DNA of 64,000 nucleotides, taken from the NCBI GenBank assembly GCA_039811225.1, contig JBDHYG010000006.1:54915-118914 (forward strand). The letters run 5' to 3'. Origin of the DNA: JAFDXJ01 sp039811225. GTDB lineage: Bacteria > Bacteroidota > Bacteroidia > Chitinophagales > Chitinophagaceae. Shown here in pieces: positions 37,867-46,573 of this stretch; position 1 is the stretch's first letter, and each line of letters opens with the position of its first letter. Under the pieces are notes generated by a model that ran no database searches, was not told where the DNA came from, and saw nothing but the letters and a program-made list of their open reading frames with translations. The position numbers were made by a program, and so were the translations under genes.

Positions 37867-37891
37867 CCACTTTATAAAATTTATAAAGTGG
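37867..37891. repeat. 25-bp palindrome spanning the GTG start of the next gene
   Basis: Perfect 12-bp arms CCACTTTATAAA and TTTATAAAGTGG flank one central A. The right arm contains the GTG start codon (37888-37890) of the saccharopine-dehydrogenase-like gene and any ribosome-binding region. Confidence 0.75.
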
Positions 37892-39246
37892 AGATAAAAA
37901 ACTCAGAATACAAGCTTGTATTATTTGGAGCCGGCAAATCAACCGGTGTCCTGATTAATTACTTAAAAAAGATTGCCACCCGGCACCAATGGCATATGCT
38001 GGTAGCCGATCATGACTTAGCAACGGCTGAACAAAAAGTTGGTGATCACCCGTATATCAAAGCCTGCCAGGTTAATATTACGGATAACAACGCCCGGCAA
38101 GCATTAGTAGCTTCTGCTGAAGTTATTATTTCCATGTTGCCACATGCAATGCATTACCTGGTAGCACAAGACTGTATTACTTTTTCCAAACATTTACTGA
38201 CTGCTTCTTATATTGATGAAAAGATCCGTGCACTACAGGAAGCGATTCAAAAAAAAGATCTTTTGTTTTTATGTGAAATGGGGTTAGATCCTGGGATCGA
38301 CCATATGAGTGCCATGAAAATCCTGGATGAAATTAATAAAGAGAAAGGATTGGTGACTTCGTTTAAATCACATTGCGGCGGCCTGGTAGCACCGGAAAGT
38401 GATGATAACCCCTGGCATTATAAAATAAGCTGGAATCCACGTAATATCGTATTGGCGGGTATTGCCGGCGCTGAATACCTGGAAAAGGGGGAAAAAGTTA
38501 CCTGTGATTATGCCCATATATTCGCCGGTAGAAACCTGGTGAACATTACCACCAATATGCAATTGGCCTATTATCCAAACAGGGACTCTTTAAGTTATCG
38601 CAGCTTGTACCAGTTAGGCCAGGCATCTACATTTGTCCGCACTACATTACGACATCCTGATTTTATGAAAGGTTGGAACTATATCGTTATGTTGAAATTA
38701 ACTGATGAGCAAATTTTCCACGAGACGAATTCAATGACAGTGGCGCAATTTTTTGAAATGCATTTGCGGGAATATGGTTACACCATTCCGGGCTTTCCGT
38801 TTACATCGGAATCTTTTGAAAAAGATGCTGCTTCAACATCCTTGTTCAAAAAACAATTAGTATTCCTGGGATTGCATGAACAGCAACTGATTGGAAAAGG
38901 GCGCTGCAGTGCAGCAGATATTTTCCAGGCCATCTTAGAAGAAAAACTGGCATTGCAACCTACTGATAAAGACATGATCGTCATGTTGCATGAAGTGGAG
39001 TATGAAGTGAATGGCTGTAAAGAAAAAAATCATAGCAGCCTGATTGTAAAAGGGGAAAACAGCCAGTTGACAGCAATGGCTAAAACTGTTGGCCTGCCAT
39101 TGGGCATTGCCGCACATTTATTATTGAAAGGTGAATTAGCAGTTCGGGGATTACATATCCCGGTTATCCCGGAAATTTATGAACCGGTATTAGCAGAATT
39201 AAAGGAAGAAGGTATTTGTTTTACAGAAACCATCATCACATCTTAA
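37888..39246 (+). CDS. Saccharopine dehydrogenase-like oxidoreductase
   Basis: The 452-residue protein starts with an NAD(P)-binding Rossmann fold (KLVLFGAGKSTGVLINYL) and carries the family markers ISMLPHAMHYLVAQDCI, HLLTASYIDEKIRAL and EMGLDPGIDHMSAMKILDEI, followed by the C-terminal catalytic domain with CGGLVAPESDDNPWHYKISWNP. It resembles the glutamate-forming saccharopine dehydrogenases (LYS9/LKR-SDH type) of lysine breakdown. No lysine-catabolism partner is adjacent, so the substrate is inferred. No ATG is close enough to include the Rossmann glycines; GTG 37888 is the only reasonable start and lies inside a palindrome. Confidence 0.88.
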   Translation: MEIKNSEYKLVLFGAGKSTGVLINYLKKIATRHQWHMLVADHDLATAEQKVGDHPYIKACQVNITDNNARQALVASAEVIISMLPHAMHYLVAQDCITFSKHLLTASYIDEKIRALQEAIQKKDLLFLCEMGLDPGIDHMSAMKILDEINKEKGLVTSFKSHCGGLVAPESDDNPWHYKISWNPRNIVLAGIAGAEYLEKGEKVTCDYAHIFAGRNLVNITTNMQLAYYPNRDSLSYRSLYQLGQASTFVRTTLRHPDFMKGWNYIVMLKLTDEQIFHETNSMTVAQFFEMHLREYGYTIPGFPFTSESFEKDAASTSLFKKQLVFLGLHEQQLIGKGRCSAADIFQAILEEKLALQPTDKDMIVMLHEVEYEVNGCKEKNHSSLIVKGENSQLTAMAKTVGLPLGIAAHLLLKGELAVRGLHIPVIPEIYEPVLAELKEEGICFTETIITS

Positions 39247-39260
39247 TTACAGGCCGGTAC

Positions 39261-39959
39261 TTAATCAATATATTTTTTCAGCATAAGATCCAGTTCTGTT
39301 ATACCAATTGTTGCCGGTTTTTCTATAGTAACTAAATCCCGGATGAATGAGATAGGCGGAATTTTTTTATCGAGCAGGAACTTGGGTATTTCGGATTGGG
39401 TATAAAAAAGTAAGTCAGCGGCCGGGTACACCACCAGCGAGGTGCCTATAACAACAAAAATTTCAGCTTTCCTGGTGATGCCGGCAGCATTTTCCATTTC
39501 TACCACCGGTTCATGAAACCAAACCACGTGCGGCCTGAATTGTCCGCCATCCGGGGCTTTATCACCAATCCGGATATCGGATGAATAAGGAAATAATTTT
39601 TCATCATTTTTTTCACTGCGCATTTTCAATATTTCACCATGCAAATGCAACACCTGCCGGCTGCCTGCCCGTTCATGTAAATCATCAATATTTTGTGTAA
39701 TTACCCAAACATCAAAATTATCCTGCCAGCCAGCAATGACCTGGTGTGCCTTGTTTGGTTGAGCAGCTAATACATCCCGGCGTCGCATATTATAAAATTC
39801 CAACACACTGGCCGGATTTTTTTTCCATGCACCGGGAGTAGCCACCTCTTCCACCCTATGTCCCTGCCATAAACCATCGCTGTCACGAAAAGTTTTTAAA
39901 CCACTTTCGGCGCTGATACCTGCTCCCGTGAAAACCACTAATTTCTTTTTATACTGCAT
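39261..39959 (-). CDS. cobB: Sir2-family NAD-dependent deacylase without zinc cysteines
   Basis: The 232-residue sirtuin has the NAD site GAGISAESGLKTFRD, TQNIDDLHERAGS and the catalytic H107 in LHLHGE, and LRPHVVWF-type QFRPHVVWF. Y56 and R59 (FYNMRRR) are the pair that in E. coli CobB and SIRT5 recognises succinyl- or malonyl-lysine. The zinc-binding cysteines expected between the catalytic His and RPHVVWF are all missing; this whole segment contains no cysteine. The start is the ATG at 39959. It follows the EVE gene by 29 bp at the end of the MoxR operon and converges with the previous gene. Confidence 0.92.
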   Translation of the reverse strand: MQYKKKLVVFTGAGISAESGLKTFRDSDGLWQGHRVEEVATPGAWKKNPASVLEFYNMRRRDVLAAQPNKAHQVIAGWQDNFDVWVITQNIDDLHERAGSRQVLHLHGEILKMRSEKNDEKLFPYSSDIRIGDKAPDGGQFRPHVVWFHEPVVEMENAAGITRKAEIFVVIGTSLVVYPAADLLFYTQSEIPKFLLDKKIPPISFIRDLVTIEKPATIGITELDLMLKKYID

Positions 39960-39988
39960 GCACAAAATAAAATTTACTACAAGAACTC

Positions 39989-40402
39989 TTATTGCTTTTT
40001 CTTACTCATCGAAAGCACTGTTTGCCATTCCGCTTCGGATACTTTTTGTACAGATAACCTGCCTAAACGTACAAGGTCCATACCGGCTAATTTTTTTTCC
40101 AATTTAATAGCCGCAAGGGATACCGGATTCGCCAGTTTCTTAAAAGGCTTAACTGCTACACTTACCCAGCGTTCATCGGCAGTAGTAGGATCCTGGAAAG
40201 CTGTCTTTGAAATTTTGACAATACCTACTATTTCCATTCCTTCATTGCTATGATAAAAAAAAGCCTGGTCACCTTTTTTCATCGCCAATAAATTTAATCT
40301 CGCCGCATAATTACGTACACCATCCCAAATGGTTTCTTTATCTTTTTCCAGTTGATCCCAGCTATACACCGCGGGTTCGGATTTTATTAACCAATAAGCC
40401 AT
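39989..40402 (-). CDS. EVE-domain protein
   Basis: The 137-residue protein is a single EVE (PUA-like) domain: it begins MAYWLIKSEPAVYSWDQLEKDK, followed by WDGVRNYAARLNLLAMKKGDQAFFYHSNEG and EIVGIVKI, and ends with a LVRLGRLSVQKVSE segment. EVE domains bind modified bases in DNA or RNA, and human THYN1 is the best-known relative. The real ligand here is unknown. It begins 18 bp after the DUF58 gene and lies 29 bp before the sirtuin, so it should be read from the MoxR-operon message. Confidence 0.92.
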   Translation of the reverse strand: MAYWLIKSEPAVYSWDQLEKDKETIWDGVRNYAARLNLLAMKKGDQAFFYHSNEGMEIVGIVKISKTAFQDPTTADERWVSVAVKPFKKLANPVSLAAIKLEKKLAGMDLVRLGRLSVQKVSEAEWQTVLSMSKKKQ

Positions 40403-40420
40403 ACAATTTTTTTTTCAAAT

Positions 40421-41767
40421 TTAAATCAGTTGCCTTGCTTTTATTTCCAAATATTTATTGATCACCTGTACGGTTAGTTTTTCAGGTGGCGTTAATATCG
40501 ACAGTATCCCAGCCTGCTTTAGTTCCTTTACAATCTGCCGTTTACCCGCCATCAGGCTCTCGGCCAGTGCCTTTACATATACGTCTTCCAGGCTGTTTTT
40601 GTTTTCCTGTGTCAGTTTTTCCAATTCGGTATTTTCAAAAAAGACAACTACCAGCAAATGGTGTTCCGCTATCTTCCGGAGGAAAGGCAATTGCCGGTGC
40701 ATACTATTGACTGACTCAAAATTGGTATATAAAATAACCAGGCTTCTTTGTGTTACCTGTCGGCGTAACAGAATATATAATTTTTCAAAATCACTTTCCA
40801 GGTACCTGGTTTTTTGCTTGTACAAAGTTTCCAGTATCCGGTGCATTTGAATCCCTTTTTTATCTGCCGGCAAAAACGTGGATATATTTTCTGCAAAAGT
40901 CAACAAGCCGGCTTTGTCTTCTTTTAATAATGCAATATTGCTGATGACCAGGGATGCATTGATGGCATAATCCAAAAGGCTCAATCCTTCAAAAGGCATT
41001 TTCATTACACGGCTTTTGTCAATGACATTATATACCTGCTGGCTTTTTTCTTCCGTATAACTATTCGTCATAAACTGCCCTCTCCGGGCCGTAGCCTTCC
41101 AGTTCATGGTGCGATAATCATCCCCGGGAACATATTCTTTGATTTGTTCAAATTCCATACTATGCCCCAGGCGGCGAATAATTTTTAAGCCGGCATCCAC
41201 CAATTGATTGCTGATGGCAAACAACTGAAATTTGTGCAACTGCAAATAAGATGGATAAACAGGAACATTATATTCCGAGCCATAAGAAATACGCCTGCTA
41301 AAAAATCCAATACGTCCCGTTGCAAATACCTGTGTTTTGCCAAAATTATATTCTCCCCTTTTTACCGGGCGAAGCAGATACGTAAGATATTTTACTTCTC
41401 CGGGCAATAACGATAATGGATATTGAATATCCCTACGCTGGAATTGAAAAGGTACTTCATCAATAATTTCCAATGAAACAGGAAATGGATATTTGTTTTC
41501 AATTACCAGTTTAATTTCATTTTCATCCCCATTGCTCAGGCGTTGTGCATGATGGCGGCGGGCAAAAACAGTCCCTTTTCCAATAAATAAAAGCAGGTAA
41601 TCCCACAGTGCCAATAATCCAAATATGGCTAAGAAAATAAAGGGCAAAATGCCCAGCCAGTCGAGGAAAAAGCGCAAGACAAAAAAGCAGATACATACTA
41701 CCAGGCAGAAATAAAATCGCCTGTTAATATATAATGCTCCAAGATATGTTGCGTAAATTCGTTTCAC
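40421..41767 (-). CDS. DUF58 membrane protein (MoxR partner)
   Basis: DUF58 proteins pair with MoxR ATPases and contain a degenerate von Willebrand A fold. Two close helices at residues 15-60 anchor the 448-residue protein, followed by a beta-rich periplasm-like segment and the DUF58 block with RRLGHSMEFEQIKEYVPGDDYRTMNWKATARRGQFMTNSY, which is the family hallmark. The following VIDKSRVM occupies the place of a metal-ion-dependent adhesion site (DxSxS) but has only part of it. It starts 20 bp after MoxR and precedes EVE by 18 bp. Confidence 0.93.
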   Translation of the reverse strand: MKRIYATYLGALYINRRFYFCLVVCICFFVLRFFLDWLGILPFIFLAIFGLLALWDYLLLFIGKGTVFARRHHAQRLSNGDENEIKLVIENKYPFPVSLEIIDEVPFQFQRRDIQYPLSLLPGEVKYLTYLLRPVKRGEYNFGKTQVFATGRIGFFSRRISYGSEYNVPVYPSYLQLHKFQLFAISNQLVDAGLKIIRRLGHSMEFEQIKEYVPGDDYRTMNWKATARRGQFMTNSYTEEKSQQVYNVIDKSRVMKMPFEGLSLLDYAINASLVISNIALLKEDKAGLLTFAENISTFLPADKKGIQMHRILETLYKQKTRYLESDFEKLYILLRRQVTQRSLVILYTNFESVNSMHRQLPFLRKIAEHHLLVVVFFENTELEKLTQENKNSLEDVYVKALAESLMAGKRQIVKELKQAGILSILTPPEKLTVQVINKYLEIKARQLI

Positions 41768-41787
41768 TGTAATAATTTAAAAAACAG

Positions 41788-42750
41788 TTAACGGGGTACT
41801 TCTATTTTCCGGACAATTTCCTTCAACACATCTGCCGTATTTGCTCCTTCCATTTCTTTTTCCGGGGTTAGCATCATGCGGTGTGCCAACACAGCAGGAA
41901 GAATATCTACAATATCATCCGGTGTAACATAATTCCGGCCTCGTATGGCTGCAGAAGCTTTTGTACAATTCAGGAGCGCAATGGCAGCACGCGGACTGGC
42001 GCCAAGATATAAGCCACTATTGTTTCTTGTTTCTTGTATGATTGCAGCAATATACCGCAGCACATTATCTTCTACATGTATCCCCTGCACGAAATCCCTG
42101 AATTGCAGTACCTGCGTTCCATTCAGGATAGAATGCATTTGTTGCCAGGCATTCCGGAGCTGGCCGTTTTGCGCACGTTTCAGAATTTCTATTTCTTCTT
42201 CAGCACCAGGATAAGGCACGGAAATTTTCAGGAGAAAGCGATCAAGTTGTGCTTCCGGTAAGCGGTAGGTGCCTTCATGTTCTATCGGGTTCTGTGTGGC
42301 ACACACGATAAAAGGAGGTGTCATTTTATAGGTCATCCCATCGTAACTGATTTGACGTTCTTCCATCACTTCAAATAATGCGGCCTGCGTTTTTGCCGGT
42401 GCCCGGTTGATTTCATCAATCAATACCATTTGCCCGAAGATGGGGCCTTTCTTAAAAGTAAAACTCGCTGTTTGCGGATTGAATACAGCCGTACCGATCA
42501 CATCACTCGGCATGAGATCGGGTGTAAACTGGATACGGCTGAAAGGAATTTCCAGGCATTGTGCCAGCAGCCGGGCAGTTAATGTTTTAGCTACACCCGG
42601 TACCCCTTCAATTAAAACATGGCCATCTGCCAGTAAGGCGACCATCAATAAATGCAGCATATTTTCCTGGCCGACGATGACCCGGGCAATTTCATGTTGC
42701 ACCTGTTGAACCCCGTTTATTAAAGCTTGTTGGGCATTATTCGTTTCCAT
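41788..42750 (-). CDS. MoxR-type AAA+ ATPase
   Basis: MoxR ATPases act as chaperone-like assembly factors for partner VWA/DUF58 proteins. The 320-residue protein shows Walker A EGVPGVAKTLTARLL, Walker B LIDEINRAPAKTQAALFEVMEE, sensor 1 VCATQNPIEHEGTY and the arginine-finger region LPEAQLDRFLLK, followed by a lid with ASPRAAIALL and TPDDIVDILPAVLAHR. Its start overlaps the DUF4350 gene end by 14 bp, so the two are translationally coupled. Confidence 0.96.
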   Translation of the reverse strand: METNNAQQALINGVQQVQHEIARVIVGQENMLHLLMVALLADGHVLIEGVPGVAKTLTARLLAQCLEIPFSRIQFTPDLMPSDVIGTAVFNPQTASFTFKKGPIFGQMVLIDEINRAPAKTQAALFEVMEERQISYDGMTYKMTPPFIVCATQNPIEHEGTYRLPEAQLDRFLLKISVPYPGAEEEIEILKRAQNGQLRNAWQQMHSILNGTQVLQFRDFVQGIHVEDNVLRYIAAIIQETRNNSGLYLGASPRAAIALLNCTKASAAIRGRNYVTPDDIVDILPAVLAHRMMLTPEKEMEGANTADVLKEIVRKIEVPR

Positions 42751-43942
42751 TTTTTTTGATTTTTGAGGATGCGTAAAATTTATCTATATTATTGGATAAT
42801 TGTAGTAATTCCGGTTCCTGTATTTTTTCAGCCATTGCTTTACTGCCTATATTGCAAATGGCTGTGATCAGGGAAGTTTCTATCCCACTCTTTTTTGATA
42901 ATTGATCAATAAATGCAGTATCCATGGTATGGGTTGCCAAAAAATATTTCCGCCGGATAAATTCCTGCCAATACTGAAATTTTTTCCGGCCTATTGCTGT
43001 GTGATCATTCCGGCTCAAATAAACCGATGCTACAGTATGCACAAAATCTACGGTGGTATTCCGAAGTGGTTCAACTACGGGAATAATGCGTTGCCTGCGT
43101 TTCATTTCGATAAAGGCATAAATCAGTAAAGCCACAATGGAAAGCCATAATGCCCATTTCAAAAAAGTATTGCCCAGGAAAAAGCGCAATGGAGTTGTAG
43201 CGCCTTCCCTGCCCAGTTTATAGTATTCATCCCAATAAACAGTATGGGCAGATGACGGCAAATACGATAAAGCTTTCGATGTATAGTCCGCATTATTTTT
43301 TTTCAGTAAAAAATAATTGGTGAAGCATACCGGTGCCAGGTGAAAAAATATTTTTCCATTACCCAGGTTCAATTGAATAAAATTTGGTTTGTTGAGTGCA
43401 TTCAGTCCCAGGATACGCGCCGAATCTTTGCCCGGAATTTTATCGAAGCACCTGAAGAAAGAATAATGATCAAAGGCATACCCATTTTTTATAGCCAATT
43501 GAGGATTCACGAAATTGATCACCGGGGTATCTGTCTGTACCAATTGCACATCTTCGGTTTGCATAATATGGAGTGAATCAGCAAATGCATTACTCAAAGA
43601 CGCTGTGGCGATAAAGGCTGTATTGCCGGCGCGGATGAAAGAAAGAAAGGCGCTAATATCAGGTTCACGAAGTGGTAAAGATGGTTCCAGTAAAAGATAT
43701 ACAGCCGCCGTATCCGAATGTGCCTGCAATGTATTGTAAAGGGGAATTTGAGAATACTGAATTGATTTTTCAGGAAAAAAAGTATGTAGTTCCTGTTGCA
43801 AAATATACGCACCATACGGCTCCCGGCTATTTTTTTGCAAAGTCAAGGTCCAGTCAAATTCCCGGGGTTTATTGAGTTGTGCTATTACATAGAGCATCAG
43901 TAACAGGAAAAAACAAACGATATAGATTTTAAAACCTTTCAC
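42737..43942 (-). CDS. DUF4350 membrane protein
   Basis: The 401-residue protein has an N-terminal helix (FKIYIVCFFLLLMLYVIA), then a soluble periplasm-like domain with PYGAYILQQELHTFFPE, the DUF4350 signature region, and FLSFIRAGNTAFIATASL. A second helix sits near residue 270 (WALWLSIVALLIYAFIEM) and a cytoplasmic tail follows. Function is unknown; proteins of this family recur between DUF4129 and MoxR in this operon type. Four bp separate it from the DUF4129 gene. Confidence 0.85.
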   Translation of the reverse strand: MKGFKIYIVCFFLLLMLYVIAQLNKPREFDWTLTLQKNSREPYGAYILQQELHTFFPEKSIQYSQIPLYNTLQAHSDTAAVYLLLEPSLPLREPDISAFLSFIRAGNTAFIATASLSNAFADSLHIMQTEDVQLVQTDTPVINFVNPQLAIKNGYAFDHYSFFRCFDKIPGKDSARILGLNALNKPNFIQLNLGNGKIFFHLAPVCFTNYFLLKKNNADYTSKALSYLPSSAHTVYWDEYYKLGREGATTPLRFFLGNTFLKWALWLSIVALLIYAFIEMKRRQRIIPVVEPLRNTTVDFVHTVASVYLSRNDHTAIGRKKFQYWQEFIRRKYFLATHTMDTAFIDQLSKKSGIETSLITAICNIGSKAMAEKIQEPELLQLSNNIDKFYASSKIKKNGNE

Positions 43943-43946
43943 CGGG

Positions 43947-44639
43947 TCAGATTTGTGTTAGGAGTTGATTGAATTTTTCCTGCATTTCATCCACTTCATT
44001 TTTATTAACCTGCATATTTCCATAATACACGTTTTCAAATTTCCTGGTCAACGCTGCAAACGGTTTTCGCAATTCGTTCCCAGGCAATTCAAGCAAATAA
44101 GTGGTATTGGTTTTATTGATATTAAATTCGATCAATTGCTTATCGGATAAAACTTTCAGGCTTTTTAAATATAGTAAACGGATGCATAAATTATAATCCC
44201 CGTTTTTCAGTGCATCCCGGATGGCTTCATCATAATGAATTTGGTGTAGATCTTCCGTTTCAATCAAAAAGTGGTTGTTCTCTTCCCTGCTTTTTTGAAA
44301 TATAGTACTCGTATTACCTCGTAAAATATGATAAATGATAAAGAAGAGCACACCGGCACCAATCAGGATGAAGATAATGTTGCGGGTAAGCGGGCCATAC
44401 TTAGTATGCATGAGTTCATCATAGCGATACCATACCCATTCCCAAAACCGGTCCCAAAGCGATTCTTCCTTTGGAATCTGTCGGTCGTAATCAAAATCAG
44501 TATCTTTTTGGTAAGACTGGATTGTTTTCTCCGGGATTTGTCTTACCTGCACCTGTGATGAATCATAAGCTGATCCTTGTTTTGCATACAACGAGGATAT
44601 ACAAAAAATACTCACCAGCAAAATTAGTATGGCCCTCAT
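43947..44639 (-). CDS. DUF4129 membrane protein
   Basis: The 230-residue protein has a signal peptide (MRAILILLVSIFCISSLYA), a polar segment containing SLWDRFWEWVWYRYDELM, one membrane helix near residues 87-107 (IIFILIGAGVLFFIIYHI) and a C-terminal cytoplasmic helical domain with DEAIRDALKNGDYNLCIRLLYLKSLKVL. That last block is typical of DUF4129. The start codon shares its base with the upstream stop codon (TAATG arrangement at 44639), which suggests coupled translation. Confidence 0.85.
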   Translation of the reverse strand: MRAILILLVSIFCISSLYAKQGSAYDSSQVQVRQIPEKTIQSYQKDTDFDYDRQIPKEESLWDRFWEWVWYRYDELMHTKYGPLTRNIIFILIGAGVLFFIIYHILRGNTSTIFQKSREENNHFLIETEDLHQIHYDEAIRDALKNGDYNLCIRLLYLKSLKVLSDKQLIEFNINKTNTTYLLELPGNELRKPFAALTRKFENVYYGNMQVNKNEVDEMQEKFNQLLTQI

Positions 44640-45523
44640 TAATATTCTTCTTCCAGGTTTTTATGTAAATCTTCTTTTTCTCCCAAATGGCTCAAACGTT
44701 CTGTAAATCCACTGGCATCATTACTTTCAGCGATACTGGTATAATTCAGGAAAGCAGCCACCAGGAAAACCAGGTAAAATGCATACCCAATAAAATTTAA
44801 AATACTGATAGATACACTAAAAGTTGTACTCATTTCTTTCGTTGTCAGGTAGGAAACAACACCTGCCAGGATACTCACTACCAGGCCAATGATTCCTGAG
44901 GCGAAAGAATAAATGATATAGGCTATCAAATAAATGCCCAGCGAAATCCAGAAATTATTTTTGATAATGGCATAACAGCGTTTAAACGTCTCATTGAAAT
45001 TGGTTCCTTCAAAGACCAGGATAAACTGAAAGGGGGTTAATACAACCAGCAAATAAATACCGGGCAGCAGGCAAAAAATCAAACCAATTATAATCAATAA
45101 AAATTCCGGGATACTGTATAAAAGTACTTTTGGGAAAAAACGGATAAAGCATTTCCACACCTCTTCTATCGCCGGGGAGGAAGTGGATGCATGATACAAT
45201 TTCATATAACTTGCCAGGGCAACCCGCATGGCCAGCAGGCTGAGATAAGAAAAGCCAATCACTAAAAAATAAGTGGGTGTAAAAAAAGAATCAATAAATC
45301 GGGGATTATCATACACGCCACCCTTATCCAAAGCTTCGAGAAAACCAAAAGTATCTTTTTGAAATAAGCCGGTTAAAATAGAATTAGCTATCAAGAAAAC
45401 ACCGCTGATGATCAGAAAAGATTTGACCAGGGGTTTAAATTCCTGCCGGATAAACTGGAAGGAATCACTCAGGTTATCACTGAGATCACGTATTTTTTTT
45501 AATTGGATTTTTTGAGGAACCAT
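44639..45523 (-). CDS. Polytopic membrane protein of the MoxR operon
   Basis: The 294-residue protein carries about six hydrophobic helices: near residues 35-55, 85-105, 135-165, 192-215, 215-240 and 245-270. The pattern with a long amphipathic start and a PGIYLLVVLTPFQFILVFEG block after the third helix resembles the membrane domain of glycerophosphoryl-diester phosphodiesterase-related proteins, but no catalytic site is present. The role is unknown. It overlaps the SpoIIM-like gene by 25 bp and abuts DUF4129, so it is firmly in the operon. Confidence 0.8.
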   Translation of the reverse strand: MVPQKIQLKKIRDLSDNLSDSFQFIRQEFKPLVKSFLIISGVFLIANSILTGLFQKDTFGFLEALDKGGVYDNPRFIDSFFTPTYFLVIGFSYLSLLAMRVALASYMKLYHASTSSPAIEEVWKCFIRFFPKVLLYSIPEFLLIIIGLIFCLLPGIYLLVVLTPFQFILVFEGTNFNETFKRCYAIIKNNFWISLGIYLIAYIIYSFASGIIGLVVSILAGVVSYLTTKEMSTTFSVSISILNFIGYAFYLVFLVAAFLNYTSIAESNDASGFTERLSHLGEKEDLHKNLEEEY

Positions 45524-46521
45524 CGGTTAAAGTTTGATGTTGGTTTTTCTTGTATTGAATCTATTTGAATAGTGTTTATTTTTTTTGCCAGCTTGTCGGG
45601 ATAAAAAATGAAATACCATAGTAAAAAAAACAAGGAGCCGCCAAGAATAATAAAATTAATCACCAGGGGCATTTCGGTATGCCGGGTAACGAAACCTTCA
45701 AAAAATGCGGCAATAAGGAAAAGAGGCATTAGGCCCAATACTATTTTCAAACCATCTTTGGCGCCGCGTAAAATAGAGACACTGCGTTTAAAAGTGCCGG
45801 GAAAAAGCATACTATTTCCCAGGATCAGGCCGGCTGCCCCTGCTACGATGATGCTCCACAATTCAATCGTACCATGAATAAAAACAACCGTAATAAAGCG
45901 AAAACCTAATCCTTTCGAAATAAAAAAATACTGGAAGGATCCCATCATGATACCATTGCGTAACAGCATCCAGATACTTCCCACTGAAAAAAAGATTCCC
46001 AGTACGTATCCGAGAAAGGATACCAGGATATTGTTGAAAGCAATATAAAAAAACATATTCAGGGAATCGGCATTTTTATAAACGCCAAAGGGGTCACCTT
46101 TTTCAATATTCTTACTCGTCATATTGATATAATCATCCCCTAAAATAAGCCGGACAAAATTTTCATCATACTTCGCCGAAAGCGCACCCATCAAAGCAAA
46201 CACCAGGAAAAACAAAAAAGAAATGAAAAACTGTTTGCGGTATTTTTTGAATAAAAGAGGCAGTTCAAACTGCCAGAACCAAATAATACGGCCTCGGTCT
46301 TCTTTTTTATTGCGATAAATCTGTTGATGAAATTGGGCTGCCAGGCCATTGAGGTATTTTACCGTATTGCCGGTTGGATAAAACGTACGGGCATAAGCCA
46401 GATCATCCGTCAGCTCCACGAAACCCATAGCAATGGCATCGGTATCGTCACCGGAAGACAATAGTGCTTCATATTGCTTCCATTTATCTGCATTTTGTTT
46501 TAAAAACTGTGCTTCGCGCAT
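45499..46521 (-). CDS. Stage II sporulation protein M-like membrane protein
   Basis: The 340-residue protein belongs to the SpoIIM/DUF95 family, found here in a non-sporulating organism. A cytoplasmic N-terminal third is followed by about six helices; the family segment is NNILVSFLGYVLGIFFSVGSIWMLLRNGIMMGSF ... FIHGTIELWSIIVAGAAGLILG. In spore formers SpoIIM is part of the DMP engulfment complex, but in Bacteroidota it travels with the RDD-MoxR-DUF58 genes and the role is unknown. It is the first gene of the operon, 52 bp from the divergent RDD gene. Confidence 0.88.
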   Translation of the reverse strand: MREAQFLKQNADKWKQYEALLSSGDDTDAIAMGFVELTDDLAYARTFYPTGNTVKYLNGLAAQFHQQIYRNKKEDRGRIIWFWQFELPLLFKKYRKQFFISFLFFLVFALMGALSAKYDENFVRLILGDDYINMTSKNIEKGDPFGVYKNADSLNMFFYIAFNNILVSFLGYVLGIFFSVGSIWMLLRNGIMMGSFQYFFISKGLGFRFITVVFIHGTIELWSIIVAGAAGLILGNSMLFPGTFKRSVSILRGAKDGLKIVLGLMPLFLIAAFFEGFVTRHTEMPLVINFIILGGSLFFLLWYFIFYPDKLAKKINTIQIDSIQEKPTSNFNRWFLKKSN

Positions 46522-46573
46522 ATCATTTTATAGCGTCGTATCAAAGAAACAATTTTTTTTCCATCTTTGACAA

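Noticed and set aside
39261..40402. EVE plus Sir2 as a phage-defence module
   Set aside because: The sirtuin is a small standalone deacylase and EVE is a single domain; neither is fused to a nuclease or effector, and both sit at the end of a housekeeping-like operon.
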